The translations under genes were made by a program, and so were the position numbers. A model generated the notes under the pieces. It saw only the letters and a program-made list of their open reading frames with translations, did not search any database and was not told the DNA's origin. A DNA stretch of 17,173 nucleotides from assembly GCA_958414825.1 (NCBI GenBank), contig CATYXQ010000041.1, forward strand, positions 1-17,173, in the 5' to 3' direction. This DNA is from an uncultured Eubacteriales bacterium (GTDB taxonomy: Bacteria > Bacillota > Clostridia > Oscillospirales > CAG-272). Positions 8,048-16,077 of this stretch are shown here, in pieces (the first letter of the stretch is position 1; every line of letters starts with the position of its first letter).

Positions 8048-9222
8048 ACATCAAACTGAATGACAATTACAAGAACCTGACACAAAATTATCTGTTTTCG
8101 GAAATTGCGGGGCGTGTAAAAGCCTATGCGGCAGCAAATCCGGACAAGCGCATTATCCGTCTTGGAATCGGAGACGTCACCCTGCCCCTTTCCCCTATCG
8201 TTGTAGAAGCCATGCATACCGCCGTTTCAGAAATGGGAAGAGCCGAAACCTTTCGCGGCTATGCGCCGGAATGGGGGTATGATTTTACCAAAGAAGCGGT
8301 CGCAAGGCACTACGCGCCGTTTGGCATAACGCTTTCCAAAGATGAAATCTTTATCTCTGACGGCGCAAAAAGCGACCTCGGCAATCTTACGGAAATTTTG
8401 GGGAACAATCCGGTATATATCCCCGATCCGGTCTACCCGGTCTACATCGACAGCAATGTTATGAGCGGCCGCTCGGTTACGCTGCTGCCGGCCACGAAAG
8501 AAAACGGCTTTTTGCCGATGCCGCCGCAGAACGCAGAGGGCGCGGTTTTTTATCTCTGTTCGCCCAACAATCCGACCGGCGCGGTCTACGATCGAAAACA
8601 GTTGCAGCAATGGGTGGATTTTGCCAATCGTACCGGTTCGCTGATCCTATTTGACTCTGCCTATGAAGCATTTATTGAAGGCGACTATCCGCATTCCGTT
8701 TTTGAAATCGACGGCGCGCGCACCTGTGCAATCGAAATTTGCAGTTTGTCCAAAACTGCCGGCTTTACCGGAACACGCTGCGGCTGGACAATCATTCCCT
8801 CCGAACTCGAAAGTAAAAGCGTCCGCTTAAATCAGATGTGGTCCCGCCGCCAAGCCACCAAATTCAACGGCGTCCCCTACATTGTACAGCGCGCGGCCGA
8901 AGCCGCACTTTCGGCAGAAGGAATGGCCGCTTGCATGAAATCCATAGAATATTACAAAGGAAATGCCAAAATTCTTGCGAATTTATTCGATGAAAAAAGC
9001 ATATTTTATACCGGCGGAAAATGCTCGCCTTACATTTGGCTGCGCTGTCCCGGCAACATGAAATCCTGGGAATTTTTCGATTATCTTTTAAACGAAGCGC
9101 AAATTGTCGGCACCCCCGGCGAGGGATTCGGACAATGCGGCGAAAGATATTTCCGTCTGACCGCTTTCGGCAGTCGTGAAGCTACCGCTGAAGCGGCCGA
9201 ACGTATGCGCAAACTATTCTGA
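8044..9222 (+). CDS. dapL: LL-diaminopimelate aminotransferase
   Basis: PLP enzyme that converts tetrahydrodipicolinate directly to LL-diaminopimelate with glutamate as amino donor, bypassing the acylated DapD-DapC-DapE steps. The 392-residue fold-type I aminotransferase has the DapL-like start LFSEIAGRVKAY and IRLGIGDVTLPL, then GYAPEWGYDF, PDPVYPVYIDSN, SPNNPTG (Asn175 region), DSAYEAF (Asp204), and the PLP lysine Lys237 in CSLSKTAGFTGTRCGW with Arg245. The ATG overlaps the dapF stop by four bases. The DapL assignment over other class I/II aminotransferases is supported by its place between dapF and lysA and by the absence of dapD or dapE in this operon; genes outside the window could still encode the acylated route. 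Confidence 0.94.
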   Translation: MNIKLNDNYKNLTQNYLFSEIAGRVKAYAAANPDKRIIRLGIGDVTLPLSPIVVEAMHTAVSEMGRAETFRGYAPEWGYDFTKEAVARHYAPFGITLSKDEIFISDGAKSDLGNLTEILGNNPVYIPDPVYPVYIDSNVMSGRSVTLLPATKENGFLPMPPQNAEGAVFYLCSPNNPTGAVYDRKQLQQWVDFANRTGSLILFDSAYEAFIEGDYPHSVFEIDGARTCAIEICSLSKTAGFTGTRCGWTIIPSELESKSVRLNQMWSRRQATKFNGVPYIVQRAAEAALSAEGMAACMKSIEYYKGNAKILANLFDEKSIFYTGGKCSPYIWLRCPGNMKSWEFFDYLLNEAQIVGTPGEGFGQCGERYFRLTAFGSREATAEAAERMRKLF

Positions 9223-9282
9223 GGACGCACACGGACATTTCAACATTCCAATTTCCCAATCTATGAAAAACAAGGAGTCATA

Positions 9283-10578
9283 ATGCTGTATTCAAATCTT
9301 TCCGTCAATGAACATGGTCATTTGTCTATCGCAGGCTTTGACGCGCCCCGGCTGATCGAAAAATACGGATCTCCTCTGATGGTTCTGGATGAAGACCGAG
9401 TTCGCGCGCACTGCCGTACTTACATAAATGCTATGCGCAAATATTTTCCGGCAGGTTCCGGCCCTCTTTTTGCCAGCAAAGCACTCTGCTTTAAGGAATT
9501 ATATCGAATTGTCTCCGACGAGGGCATGGGCTGCGACGTGGTTTCTCCGGGCGAACTGTACACCATGCGCGCCGCCCAATTCCCGCTTGAGCGCGCCTGT
9601 TTTCACGGAAACAACAAAACAGACGAGGATATTGAATTCGGCATAGACAGCGGAGTGGGCTGCTTTGTCGCCGACAACCGCGACGAACTTTGCAGCATCA
9701 ACCATGTTGCGCAAACGCGCAACAAAGTTCAAAAAGTGCTGCTGCGTCTGACCCCCGGTATCGACCCCCATACCCATGCAAAAATCTCCACCGGGAAAGT
9801 GGACTCAAAATTCGGCACTGCTATTGAAACCGGTCAAGCGCGGGAACTGACAAAATTTGCCCTGACCTTAAAAAATATAGAACTGATTGGCTTTCACTGC
9901 CACATCGGTTCGCAAATATTTGACTGCGCGCCTTTCTGCGACGCCGCCGATATTATGCTGCGCTACATTGCAGAAATCAAGCGCGACTTCGGCTTTGAAG
10001 CGTCGGTGCTGAATCTCGGCGGCGGCTTCGGCGTTCCCTATGTCGCTTCTCATCCCAAGATTGATTACGAAGCGAATATCCGCGAAATCGGGGCGCATAT
10101 CAATGCGCGCTGCGCGCAGTTTTTGCTGAGACCGCCGGCCATTCTTATGGAACCGGGGCGCAGTATTGTCGCCGACTGCTGCACGACGCTCTACAGAATC
10201 GGCAGCGTAAAAACCATTACCGGATACAAGAGCTATGTCTCAATTGACGGCGGCATGACCGATAATCCGCGCTATGCGCTGTATCAATCCGAATACACCG
10301 TGCTGAATGCCAGCCGAGCAAATCGCCCAGCGGATTTTATCTGCACAATTGCCGGACGCTGCTGTGAAAGCGGAGATTTGATCCAGGAAGACGTGGCAAT
10401 TGCAAAACCGCAGCGCGGCGATATTCTGGCTGTACTCTGCACCGGCGCATATAACTATGCCATGGCCTCCAACTATAACCGTGTGTGCCGTCCGGCCATC
10501 ATTATTTTAAAAGACGGACACGACCGGCTCGGCGTCCGCCGCGAGACCTTTGAAGATCTGATCGCCTATGATCTTTAA
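9283..10578 (+). CDS. lysA: Diaminopimelate decarboxylase
   Basis: Last step to lysine: PLP-dependent decarboxylation of meso-diaminopimelate. The 431-residue protein is a fold-type III (alanine racemase-like barrel) enzyme. The PLP lysine is Lys66 in FASKALC; HCHIGSQI surrounds His207; the phosphate-binding glycine loop LGGGFGVPY is at 245-253; EPGRSIV starts at 290; and CESGD (361-365) supplies the cysteine from the partner subunit. TGAYNYAMASNYN (387-399) is the usual C-terminal active-site stretch. AAGGAG precedes the ATG. It lies 60 bases after dapL with no terminator between, and a strong terminator follows, so it closes the riboswitch-controlled operon. Confidence 0.96.
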   Translation: MLYSNLSVNEHGHLSIAGFDAPRLIEKYGSPLMVLDEDRVRAHCRTYINAMRKYFPAGSGPLFASKALCFKELYRIVSDEGMGCDVVSPGELYTMRAAQFPLERACFHGNNKTDEDIEFGIDSGVGCFVADNRDELCSINHVAQTRNKVQKVLLRLTPGIDPHTHAKISTGKVDSKFGTAIETGQARELTKFALTLKNIELIGFHCHIGSQIFDCAPFCDAADIMLRYIAEIKRDFGFEASVLNLGGGFGVPYVASHPKIDYEANIREIGAHINARCAQFLLRPPAILMEPGRSIVADCCTTLYRIGSVKTITGYKSYVSIDGGMTDNPRYALYQSEYTVLNASRANRPADFICTIAGRCCESGDLIQEDVAIAKPQRGDILAVLCTGAYNYAMASNYNRVCRPAIIILKDGHDRLGVRRETFEDLIAYDL

Positions 10579-10614
10579 TTTTTTACATAATATCTGCAAA
10601 ATCATGGCAAAAAA

Positions 10615-10650
10615 ACAACCGCAGAGGAGACTTCCTCTGCGGTTGTTCTG
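10615..10650 (+). terminator. Terminator of the lysine operon
   Basis: A perfect 14-bp stem: ACAACCGCAGAGGA (10615-10628) with TCCTCTGCGGTTGT (10633-10646) around a 4-base loop. T-rich sequence follows, and an A-run lies upstream, so it could also stop transcription from the other side. It begins 36 bases after the lysA stop. Confidence 0.88.
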
Positions 10651-10675
10651 TTGCAAAAGTCCCCTGAACCTGAAC

Positions 10676-10705
10676 TTTACAGCGACATCACACTTGTGCT
10701 ATAAT
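10676..10705 (+). promoter_or_regulatory. Probable upstream promoter of the two-component system
   Basis: TTTACA (10676-10681), an 18-base spacer, then a consensus TATAAT (10700-10705), about 120 bases before the regulator gene and just after the lysine operon terminator. A second, weaker candidate lies closer to the gene at 10777-10805. Confidence 0.6.
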
Positions 10706-10748
10706 TGCTAAGATAGTGTTAATCTGCAATGAACTGAAAAGCAAAAAA

Positions 10749-10805
10749 CTTAAATATTTCTTAAAGTATTGTCCAATTGGTTTTTAAAACTTTAAGCTGT
10801 ACAAT
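10749..10805 (+). promoter_or_regulatory. Second promoter candidate with direct repeats, possible regulator binding site
   Basis: TTGGTT (10777-10782), a 17-base spacer and TACAAT (10800-10805) could form a weak promoter. Just upstream, CTTAAA occurs at 10749-10754 and 10760-10765. The starts are 11 bases apart, one helical turn, which is the usual spacing of OmpR-family half-sites. Autoregulation by the adjacent response regulator is an inference from this spacing only. Confidence 0.4.
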
Positions 10806-10826
10806 AAAAGCGGAGGATGAAAAGCG

Positions 10827-11534
10827 ATGTACAACATTTTGATCTGCGACGATGAAAAGGATATTGTTTCCGCCCTGAAAATCTATCTGGAAGCCGAAGG
10901 ATACAGAACATTTGCAGCCTATACGGGAAAAGAAGCGCTGCAAATCGTTGAGAAAGAGGAAATTCATTTGATTTTGCTTGACATTATGATGCCGGAAATG
11001 GACGGGCTGACCGCCATAGCCAAACTGCGCGAATCCCGCAACGTTCCCGTGATTCTGCTAAGTGCAAAAAGCGAGGATACCGATAAAATTCTTGGTCTGA
11101 ATGTCGGCGCAGACGACTATGTAACAAAGCCGTTCAATCCGGTAGAAGTATTGGCGCGCGTGCGCTCCCAACTCCGCCGGTATATGCAGCTCGGCGGTTC
11201 GCTTACCCGCAGTGAAAGCTATACCGTAGGCGGAATCATACTGGACGACCGTACAAAGGAAGTATTTGTGGACGGCGAAACGGTCAATCTGACGCCTACG
11301 GAATTTGATATTCTCAAGCTATTTATGCAGCATCCCGGCGAAGTATTTTCCCCGAAAGAAATCTATCGCCGTGTGTGGAACGACGCCCCATACGGCGCGG
11401 AAAGCACTGTGGCCGTTCACATTCGGCATCTGCGTGAGAAAATCGAAATCTCCCCTGCAGAACCGCGCTATTTAAAAGTTGTGTGGGCACAGGGCTATAA
11501 GCTTGAAAAAGGAGGACAAAACCATCATGCGTAG
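10827..11534 (+). CDS. OmpR/VanR-family response regulator
   Basis: A 235-residue DNA-binding regulator. The receiver domain (about 1-118) has the acidic pair Asp8/Asp9, the phosphoacceptor Asp52 in LLDIMMPEMDG, Ser79 and Lys101 (VTKPFNP). The C-terminal winged helix-turn-helix (about 134-226) has LTPTEFDILKLF and VAVHIRHLREKIE, as in the OmpR/PhoB class. The ATG is preceded by GGAGG. Its end overlaps the histidine kinase start by eight bases, so the two are cognate partners made from one message. The regulon cannot be read from the sequence; nearby candidates are its own promoter and the exported hydrolases further downstream, but this is a guess. Confidence 0.95.
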   Translation: MYNILICDDEKDIVSALKIYLEAEGYRTFAAYTGKEALQIVEKEEIHLILLDIMMPEMDGLTAIAKLRESRNVPVILLSAKSEDTDKILGLNVGADDYVTKPFNPVEVLARVRSQLRRYMQLGGSLTRSESYTVGGIILDDRTKEVFVDGETVNLTPTEFDILKLFMQHPGEVFSPKEIYRRVWNDAPYGAESTVAVHIRHLREKIEISPAEPRYLKVVWAQGYKLEKGGQNHHA

Positions 11535-13440
11535 ATTAACACACAGCCTATTTGCCAAAATTGCCGCAATTTTTCTGATTACCATTACGCTCCTCGGCAC
11601 GGTTGCGGCAGTATTCGGAATCGCCGCAATCGGCGCACTCGGCGGATATACCGGCGAATATGCATATAACCGCGATATGCTGATTGAAGACATTCTTTCT
11701 GAATATGCTTACGATATCTGCTCCTTTCATTACAGGAACCGAGGAGATCCGCTGGAATACTATCAGGCAAACAACTTTTATTTCACGCTATCGGATGCCG
11801 ACGGAAACATCATAGCTTCAAATTATACCGGTCAGCAAACCGCTCACAGCGTCACCAGAGACTATACGCTCTCCCGCCAAACAATGGAATATAATGATGT
11901 TACAGGAAACTATGAGCAGATCGAAATCAACACCGCAAATTATACTATAACCGTTTGGGAAAAAGCCTCTATGGAGCGAACCGATCTTCTTTCTATCGCC
12001 AACTTTTGGTTAGACGTCGGATATGCATGGCGCTATACTGTCATTATTCTGGCAGCCTGCGGCTTCCTGCTCTTCCTTGCGCTTCTCATCTTTCTTTATT
12101 GCAGCGCCGGCCATAATAAAGAAACCGAAGAAATCGTTCCGAATAAAATCGACCGCATCCCGTTTGATCTCTATACCGCAATTTGCACCGCGCTGTTTTG
12201 CATCGTACTCGCCATGGGTTTTCAGCTTCTTGACGACGCAATGAACAGCCTTCCGTTTATAATTGTAACAGTCGGAAGCATGATTCTGCTTGATTTTCTG
12301 ATCCTTCTCGGCTATACAATGAGCTTAGCAACACGACTGAAAGCCGGCGGGCTGATCCGTCAAATGCTGATTTACAGAATTCTTTCTTTCCTTTGGCGTT
12401 GTCTCACAAAACTTTTCCGTTGTATTCTGTATCTGCTGCGCGGTATTCCGCTCGTCGGAAAAACGACCATGGTTCTACTTGCGCTGACCGTCATCGAATT
12501 GATTTTCATTTCACTGTGTTGGTGGGAAATGGATAATTTCCTGCTCTTTTGGTTTCTTGAAAAACTCATCCTAATTCCCCTTGTTTTATTTGTTGCTCTG
12601 CTGCTGCGCAAGCTTCAAAAAGGCGGCGAAAATATCGCCTCCGGACGGCTGAACGAAAAAATCGACACACGGTACATGTTCTGGGATCTCAAAAAATTCG
12701 GCGAAACGCTTAATAACATCAATGCGGGCATGGGACGGGCGGTAGACGAAAAACTCAAAAGCGAACGGCTGAAAACTGAACTGATTACCAATGTCTCTCA
12801 TGATATAAAAACGCCGCTGACTTCGATTATAAATTATGTGGATCTCATCAAAAAAGAGGATCTGGATCATGAAGCTTTTCAGGAATATGTCAGCGTTCTC
12901 GACCGGCAGTCTTCCCGTCTGAAAAAACTGATTGAAGACCTGGTGGAAGCCTCCAAAGCCTCAACCGGGAATCTGACCGTACAGCCCGAACCGTGCGACA
13001 TCGGCGTACTGCTTGCACAAACGACCGGCGAATACCAGGAACGTCTGGAAGCCAACGGGCTTGATCTGGTTATCACACAGCCGGATACACCGGTACAAAT
13101 TATGACCGACGGCCGTCATCTCTGGCGAATTTTTGAAAATCTACTCAGCAATATATGTAAGTACGCGCAGCCCAATACCCGCGTATATCTGACGCTTGAG
13201 CGAATCGGAAAACGCGCGGTCGTAACGTTCCGCAACATTTCAAATTATCCGCTGAATATTTCCAGTGATGAACTGATGGAACGTTTTGTGCGCGGGGATG
13301 CTTCCCGCCATACCGAAGGCAGCGGTCTCGGACTGTCAATCGCTAAGAGTCTTGCCGATCTGCTAAACGGCCATATGGACATCACAATCGACGGCGATCT
13401 GTTTAAAGTCACGATCTCCTTTGAAATACTTGAATCTTAG
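11527..13440 (+). CDS. Membrane sensor histidine kinase with six predicted spans
   Basis: A 637-residue kinase, partner of the preceding regulator. A first membrane span (about 12-36) is followed by an outside loop of roughly 130 residues (about 37-168). A cluster of five more hydrophobic segments follows at about 169-192, 214-234, 242-264, 312-332 and 339-359, and then a HAMP-like linker. The phosphoacceptor is His425 in NVSHDIKTPLTS, the N box is FENLLSNICKY (Asn538, Asn542), and the G2 box is EGSGLGLSIAKSL. The usual DxGxG G1 box is not seen; that position reads FRNISNYPLNISSDEL. The longer frame from 11479 is rejected because AAAGGAGG (11509-11516) serves the ATG at 11527. The ligand is unknown; related kinases often sense cell-envelope stress or antibiotics. 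Confidence 0.92.
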   Translation: MRRLTHSLFAKIAAIFLITITLLGTVAAVFGIAAIGALGGYTGEYAYNRDMLIEDILSEYAYDICSFHYRNRGDPLEYYQANNFYFTLSDADGNIIASNYTGQQTAHSVTRDYTLSRQTMEYNDVTGNYEQIEINTANYTITVWEKASMERTDLLSIANFWLDVGYAWRYTVIILAACGFLLFLALLIFLYCSAGHNKETEEIVPNKIDRIPFDLYTAICTALFCIVLAMGFQLLDDAMNSLPFIIVTVGSMILLDFLILLGYTMSLATRLKAGGLIRQMLIYRILSFLWRCLTKLFRCILYLLRGIPLVGKTTMVLLALTVIELIFISLCWWEMDNFLLFWFLEKLILIPLVLFVALLLRKLQKGGENIASGRLNEKIDTRYMFWDLKKFGETLNNINAGMGRAVDEKLKSERLKTELITNVSHDIKTPLTSIINYVDLIKKEDLDHEAFQEYVSVLDRQSSRLKKLIEDLVEASKASTGNLTVQPEPCDIGVLLAQTTGEYQERLEANGLDLVITQPDTPVQIMTDGRHLWRIFENLLSNICKYAQPNTRVYLTLERIGKRAVVTFRNISNYPLNISSDELMERFVRGDASRHTEGSGLGLSIAKSLADLLNGHMDITIDGDLFKVTISFEILES

Positions 13441-13451
13441 CATAAAAGCAT

Positions 13452-13492
13452 TCCGGGGGACAGTTAAAAACTGTCCCCCCGGATTCTTTTTA
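13452..13492 (+). terminator. Terminator of the two-component operon
   Basis: TCCGGGGGACAG (13452-13463) pairs with CTGTCCCCCCGGA (13471-13483), one base bulged, around a TTAAAAA-type loop. It is followed by TTCTTTTT. It begins 11 bases after the kinase stop. Confidence 0.88.
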
Positions 13493-13527
13493 CCGTCTCC
13501 TCACAATATATTCTAATGCTCCACATT

Positions 13528-13558
13528 AAATTTGCTTGTTCTTCGACAAGCAAATTTT
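13528..13558. terminator. Hairpin at the 3' end of the SGNH lipoprotein gene
   Basis: AAATTTGCTTG (13528-13538) and CAAGCAAATTT (13547-13557) form a perfect 11-bp stem around an 8-base loop. On the minus strand it starts directly at the lipoprotein gene's stop codon. The stem itself ends in A/T runs, so it may serve as a terminator for that gene or in both directions. There is no long U-tract outside the stem, hence moderate confidence. Confidence 0.55.
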
Positions 13559-14364
13559 CAGTTTAGCCGATAAAGCGAAACGACGTCATATACACATTGC
13601 GCAAAAATCGCATAGCCATCATCCGCAAGATGAACGCCGTCGCTGCTGTAATATTGCGTATCCTGATTCGCCGCATATTCATCAGTAGCGTTAAATATAT
13701 CAATCGTTTCGCATTCTGTAGCTTTGGCCGCTTCTAAAATCTGCGGCAAAATGGTATCTTCCATATATTTTTTTCGATAAACCGCGTCAAAACGACTCGG
13801 CGGACATACAAAATATACCGTCGGCTCGGACGGAAGATTTTGATATTCTTTTGCAAGCGCTACCGCAGACTCATAGAAAAATGTCTTTTCATCCACATCC
13901 ACATTTTTATTGGACGCATGCGCGTCATTCGTTCCCAAACAGATCAATACAATGTCAGCATCGTACTGCAGACTGAGTTTATACTCAGATGTGTTTTTAT
14001 AAGCAACCGATTTATCAGAGCTATATGTAAAAGACGGATACTCCCGTTTGTCTATCATAAAAGCCCGGGAACGCCCGAAATTTTTTACCTCATACCGATC
14101 GCCGAGCAAACTTTGCAGTTGCGCAGGATACCCTTTGGTCATTCTGTCCGACGCGCCGACGCCATAAGTCAGCGAGTCTCCCACACAGGCAATTTTTACG
14201 ACTCTTGACGGAACATATTCTGTCATGGCTTCTGTCGTTTCGGCAGTTGCTTCAGCGTTTGACGTGTCATTTGTCCCTGTTTCCGCCTCACCCTGATCTT
14301 TTGCACAAGAAAACAGAAAAAGCGCGACCGCAATCAAGAATGCTGCAAAAAGCGTTTTTTTCAT
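13558..14364 (-). CDS. SGNH/GDSL-family hydrolase, predicted lipoprotein
   Basis: A 268-residue exported esterase-like protein. Residues 1-20 are a signal peptide ending in a probable lipobox (LFSC, Cys20), so the mature protein should be lipid-anchored outside the membrane. A low-complexity Ala/Glu/Thr linker (about 21-50) follows. The SGNH blocks are all present: block I IACVGDSLTYG with nucleophile Ser64, block II glycine near NFGRSRA, block III CLGTNDAH (Gly144, Asn146), and block V SSDGVHLADDGY with Asp242 and His245. Such enzymes often remove O-acetyl or other acyl groups from glycans. The ATG follows AAGGAG. It lies downstream of, and co-oriented with, an exported PIG-L deacetylase but has its own promoter. 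The substrate is unknown. Confidence 0.9.
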   Translation of the reverse strand: MKKTLFAAFLIAVALFLFSCAKDQGEAETGTNDTSNAEATAETTEAMTEYVPSRVVKIACVGDSLTYGVGASDRMTKGYPAQLQSLLGDRYEVKNFGRSRAFMIDKREYPSFTYSSDKSVAYKNTSEYKLSLQYDADIVLICLGTNDAHASNKNVDVDEKTFFYESAVALAKEYQNLPSEPTVYFVCPPSRFDAVYRKKYMEDTILPQILEAAKATECETIDIFNATDEYAANQDTQYYSSDGVHLADDGYAIFAQCVYDVVSLYRLN

Positions 14365-14388
14365 AAGAACTCCTTTACACCCTGAGAA

Positions 14389-14437
14389 ATTTGATTTATT
14401 TCAATCAAATTATATTGTTTTACCGATGAAAATGCAA
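14389..14437 (-). promoter_or_regulatory. Promoter and palindrome upstream of the SGNH lipoprotein gene
   Basis: On the minus strand TTGCAT (14432-14437), a 17-base spacer and TATAAT (14409-14414) form a good sigma-A promoter. Immediately downstream, overlapping the expected transcription start, ATTTGATT and AATCAAAT (14389-14410) form a perfect 8-bp inverted repeat with a 6-base spacer. This could be a repressor operator or a leader hairpin. Confidence 0.65.
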
Positions 14438-14559
14438 GACAAAGTTCACAAGAATCTCCATTTAAAAATTAATCTATTCGGCACATATATCCAATGACCG
14501 CCGCACAAAGTTCATATAAAAATTTCTATAATACATATTTCATTCGATATACAGGCCGC

Positions 14560-15897
14560 TTACGATTCTGAAGCCGACGCCCCATCTAAAACCGTGACAA
14601 CTGCCGTTCCGACAGCTTTCCCCGTATAAATAACGTCAGACAGTGTTGGCTGCTCGGCCTCAAACAAAATATGCTCAAAGAAATCATTTTTCAAAGTATC
14701 ATCCCCAACGGTTGACCGATATAAACCATACATACATGGGCTGTAATATTGAATCTGCGCGGCGCTTTCCAAAGGTTTGGATTTTGTTCCGATAAGCCAT
14801 TCGGTAAACCACGTCCAGTGTTGAGACTTATGACACATATAGCCGGCTACACTCATTTCATAAGCCGTTTTTCCGCCGTAATATTCCAGCGGAAGATCAA
14901 AATTCATCACAATTTTCCGTTCATTCCAAAGATGCAAATAAGCTTTAGGAACATCCCATACGCCATAAAGCCTAAACGACTGCGGATATGCATCCCCATC
15001 CCCCGATACTTCCAGCGCCTGCTGCAAAACATGAGCATTCAGCATATGCGCGCCGTGTCCGTACTCGCCGTTCGTATCGGGGCCTACCACAACATACGGC
15101 TTAAATCGGCGAAGAAGTTCTACCTGATAACCGATAAGATCCTCTTCTGTATAGCCGTCCGCCGAAAGTTTAGCCAAAGCCTGCTGTATAGACTCAGAAT
15201 AATAATCCGGATAGACGCCAAACACGGGATAATGCGTCATGCCCACCGCCCACAAACCGTTCAATTGTTCGTGCAGACGGATCGGATTTTGCGCATGAGA
15301 ACAAAAATACGCGACCTGACAATCATAGCCCTGCGCAATCATCCAAGGCAATGCGCCCGCAAAAAATAAATGCTCATCATCGCCGTGTGGTGTTAAAAGC
15401 AACGCATCCGCACGCTCATAGGGCGGGCTCCACACCTGCACATCGGGCGGAAGCGTTCCTGCCCCAAATATACGCAGTTCCGATAGTTTCGCCCCGCTCG
15501 TAAAAACGATTTCCAACGTTTCCGCCTCTGCTTTTTCAAGCGTGATATATTCATGAAGATAACCGGATGCTCCGAAAAATTTTGTACCGTTTGCAGTCGT
15601 AACTGTCCCCAAAGCGCTTTGCGAATAAAATTCCAGATACACTCCTGCAATCGTATTTTCTGTCTTTACCGTCAAAATTTCGCCCGGATCCATCAGATAA
15701 TAGGTCGATACCTGACCGTCGCGCAGCGCCTGCGTATTGGATAACGCAAGAACAGACGCATCGGCCGTATATTCTTTTGCAAAAATCTCAGTCTGCGTAC
15801 CGCCCGCGTATCCGACAATCATCAAAAAAATAAAGAAAGCAACCGCCGCAGCATTGAACGCCATGAAATGGACTGTACGCCGAAAAATGCTTTTCAT
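14560..15897 (-). CDS. Exported PIG-L/LmbE-family deacetylase
   Basis: A 445-residue protein with an uncleaved-looking or signal-type hydrophobic segment at about 12-32, placing the rest outside the cell. Residues about 40-148 look like a beta-sandwich, possibly a carbohydrate-binding or discoidin-like module. The PIG-L catalytic domain starts near 162: LLLTPHGDDEHLFFAG carries the metal-binding and catalytic signature (His171, Asp173/Asp174), and NGEYGHGAHMLNAHV supplies the third metal histidine (His281 or His284). Family members are zinc-dependent N-deacetylases of GlcNAc-containing substrates. GGAGGA precedes the ATG at 15897. It points toward the SGNH lipoprotein gene, separated by 195 bases with a new promoter. 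The substrate may be a surface polysaccharide or host glycan; this is an inference from export only. Confidence 0.88.
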   Translation of the reverse strand: MKSIFRRTVHFMAFNAAAVAFFIFLMIVGYAGGTQTEIFAKEYTADASVLALSNTQALRDGQVSTYYLMDPGEILTVKTENTIAGVYLEFYSQSALGTVTTANGTKFFGASGYLHEYITLEKAEAETLEIVFTSGAKLSELRIFGAGTLPPDVQVWSPPYERADALLLTPHGDDEHLFFAGALPWMIAQGYDCQVAYFCSHAQNPIRLHEQLNGLWAVGMTHYPVFGVYPDYYSESIQQALAKLSADGYTEEDLIGYQVELLRRFKPYVVVGPDTNGEYGHGAHMLNAHVLQQALEVSGDGDAYPQSFRLYGVWDVPKAYLHLWNERKIVMNFDLPLEYYGGKTAYEMSVAGYMCHKSQHWTWFTEWLIGTKSKPLESAAQIQYYSPCMYGLYRSTVGDDTLKNDFFEHILFEAEQPTLSDVIYTGKAVGTAVVTVLDGASASES

Positions 15898-15927
15898 GTT
15901 GCATCCTCCATATACATTTTTATTTTG

Positions 15928-15957
15928 AGTATACCATTTTTTTTAAATTTTTGTCAA
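15928..15957 (-). promoter_or_regulatory. Promoter of the exported PIG-L gene
   Basis: On the minus strand TTGACA (15952-15957), an 18-base A-rich spacer, then TATACT (15928-15933), about 31 bases before the ATG. The spacer contains a run of eight A residues, which may bend the DNA. Confidence 0.7.
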
Positions 15958-16028
15958 ATATGTATTCTTTACTCTTTCATTTGATTTTTACCACAGCAAA
16001 AAAACTTTATGTTTCTACTGTATACGGC

Positions 16029-16056
16029 AATGGCAGGAGCAAAAGCTCCTGCCATT
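16029..16056. terminator. Perfect hairpin after the Asn/Gln-rich gene
   Basis: AATGGCAGGAGC (16029-16040) and GCTCCTGCCATT (16045-16056) form a 12-bp stem with a 4-base loop, about 20 bases after the stop of the minus-strand Asn/Gln-rich frame. A clear U-tract is missing on both strands, so it may be a weak terminator or an RNA-stabilising 3' hairpin. Confidence 0.55.
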
Positions 16057-16077
16057 TGAAATTCCTTTAAACGTTCC

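Noticed and set aside
14439..14514. Direct repeat ACAAAGTTCA at 14439-14448 and 14505-14514
   Set aside because: Two 10-base copies 66 bases apart in AT-rich intergenic DNA, with no link to a promoter box beyond proximity; chance cannot be excluded.
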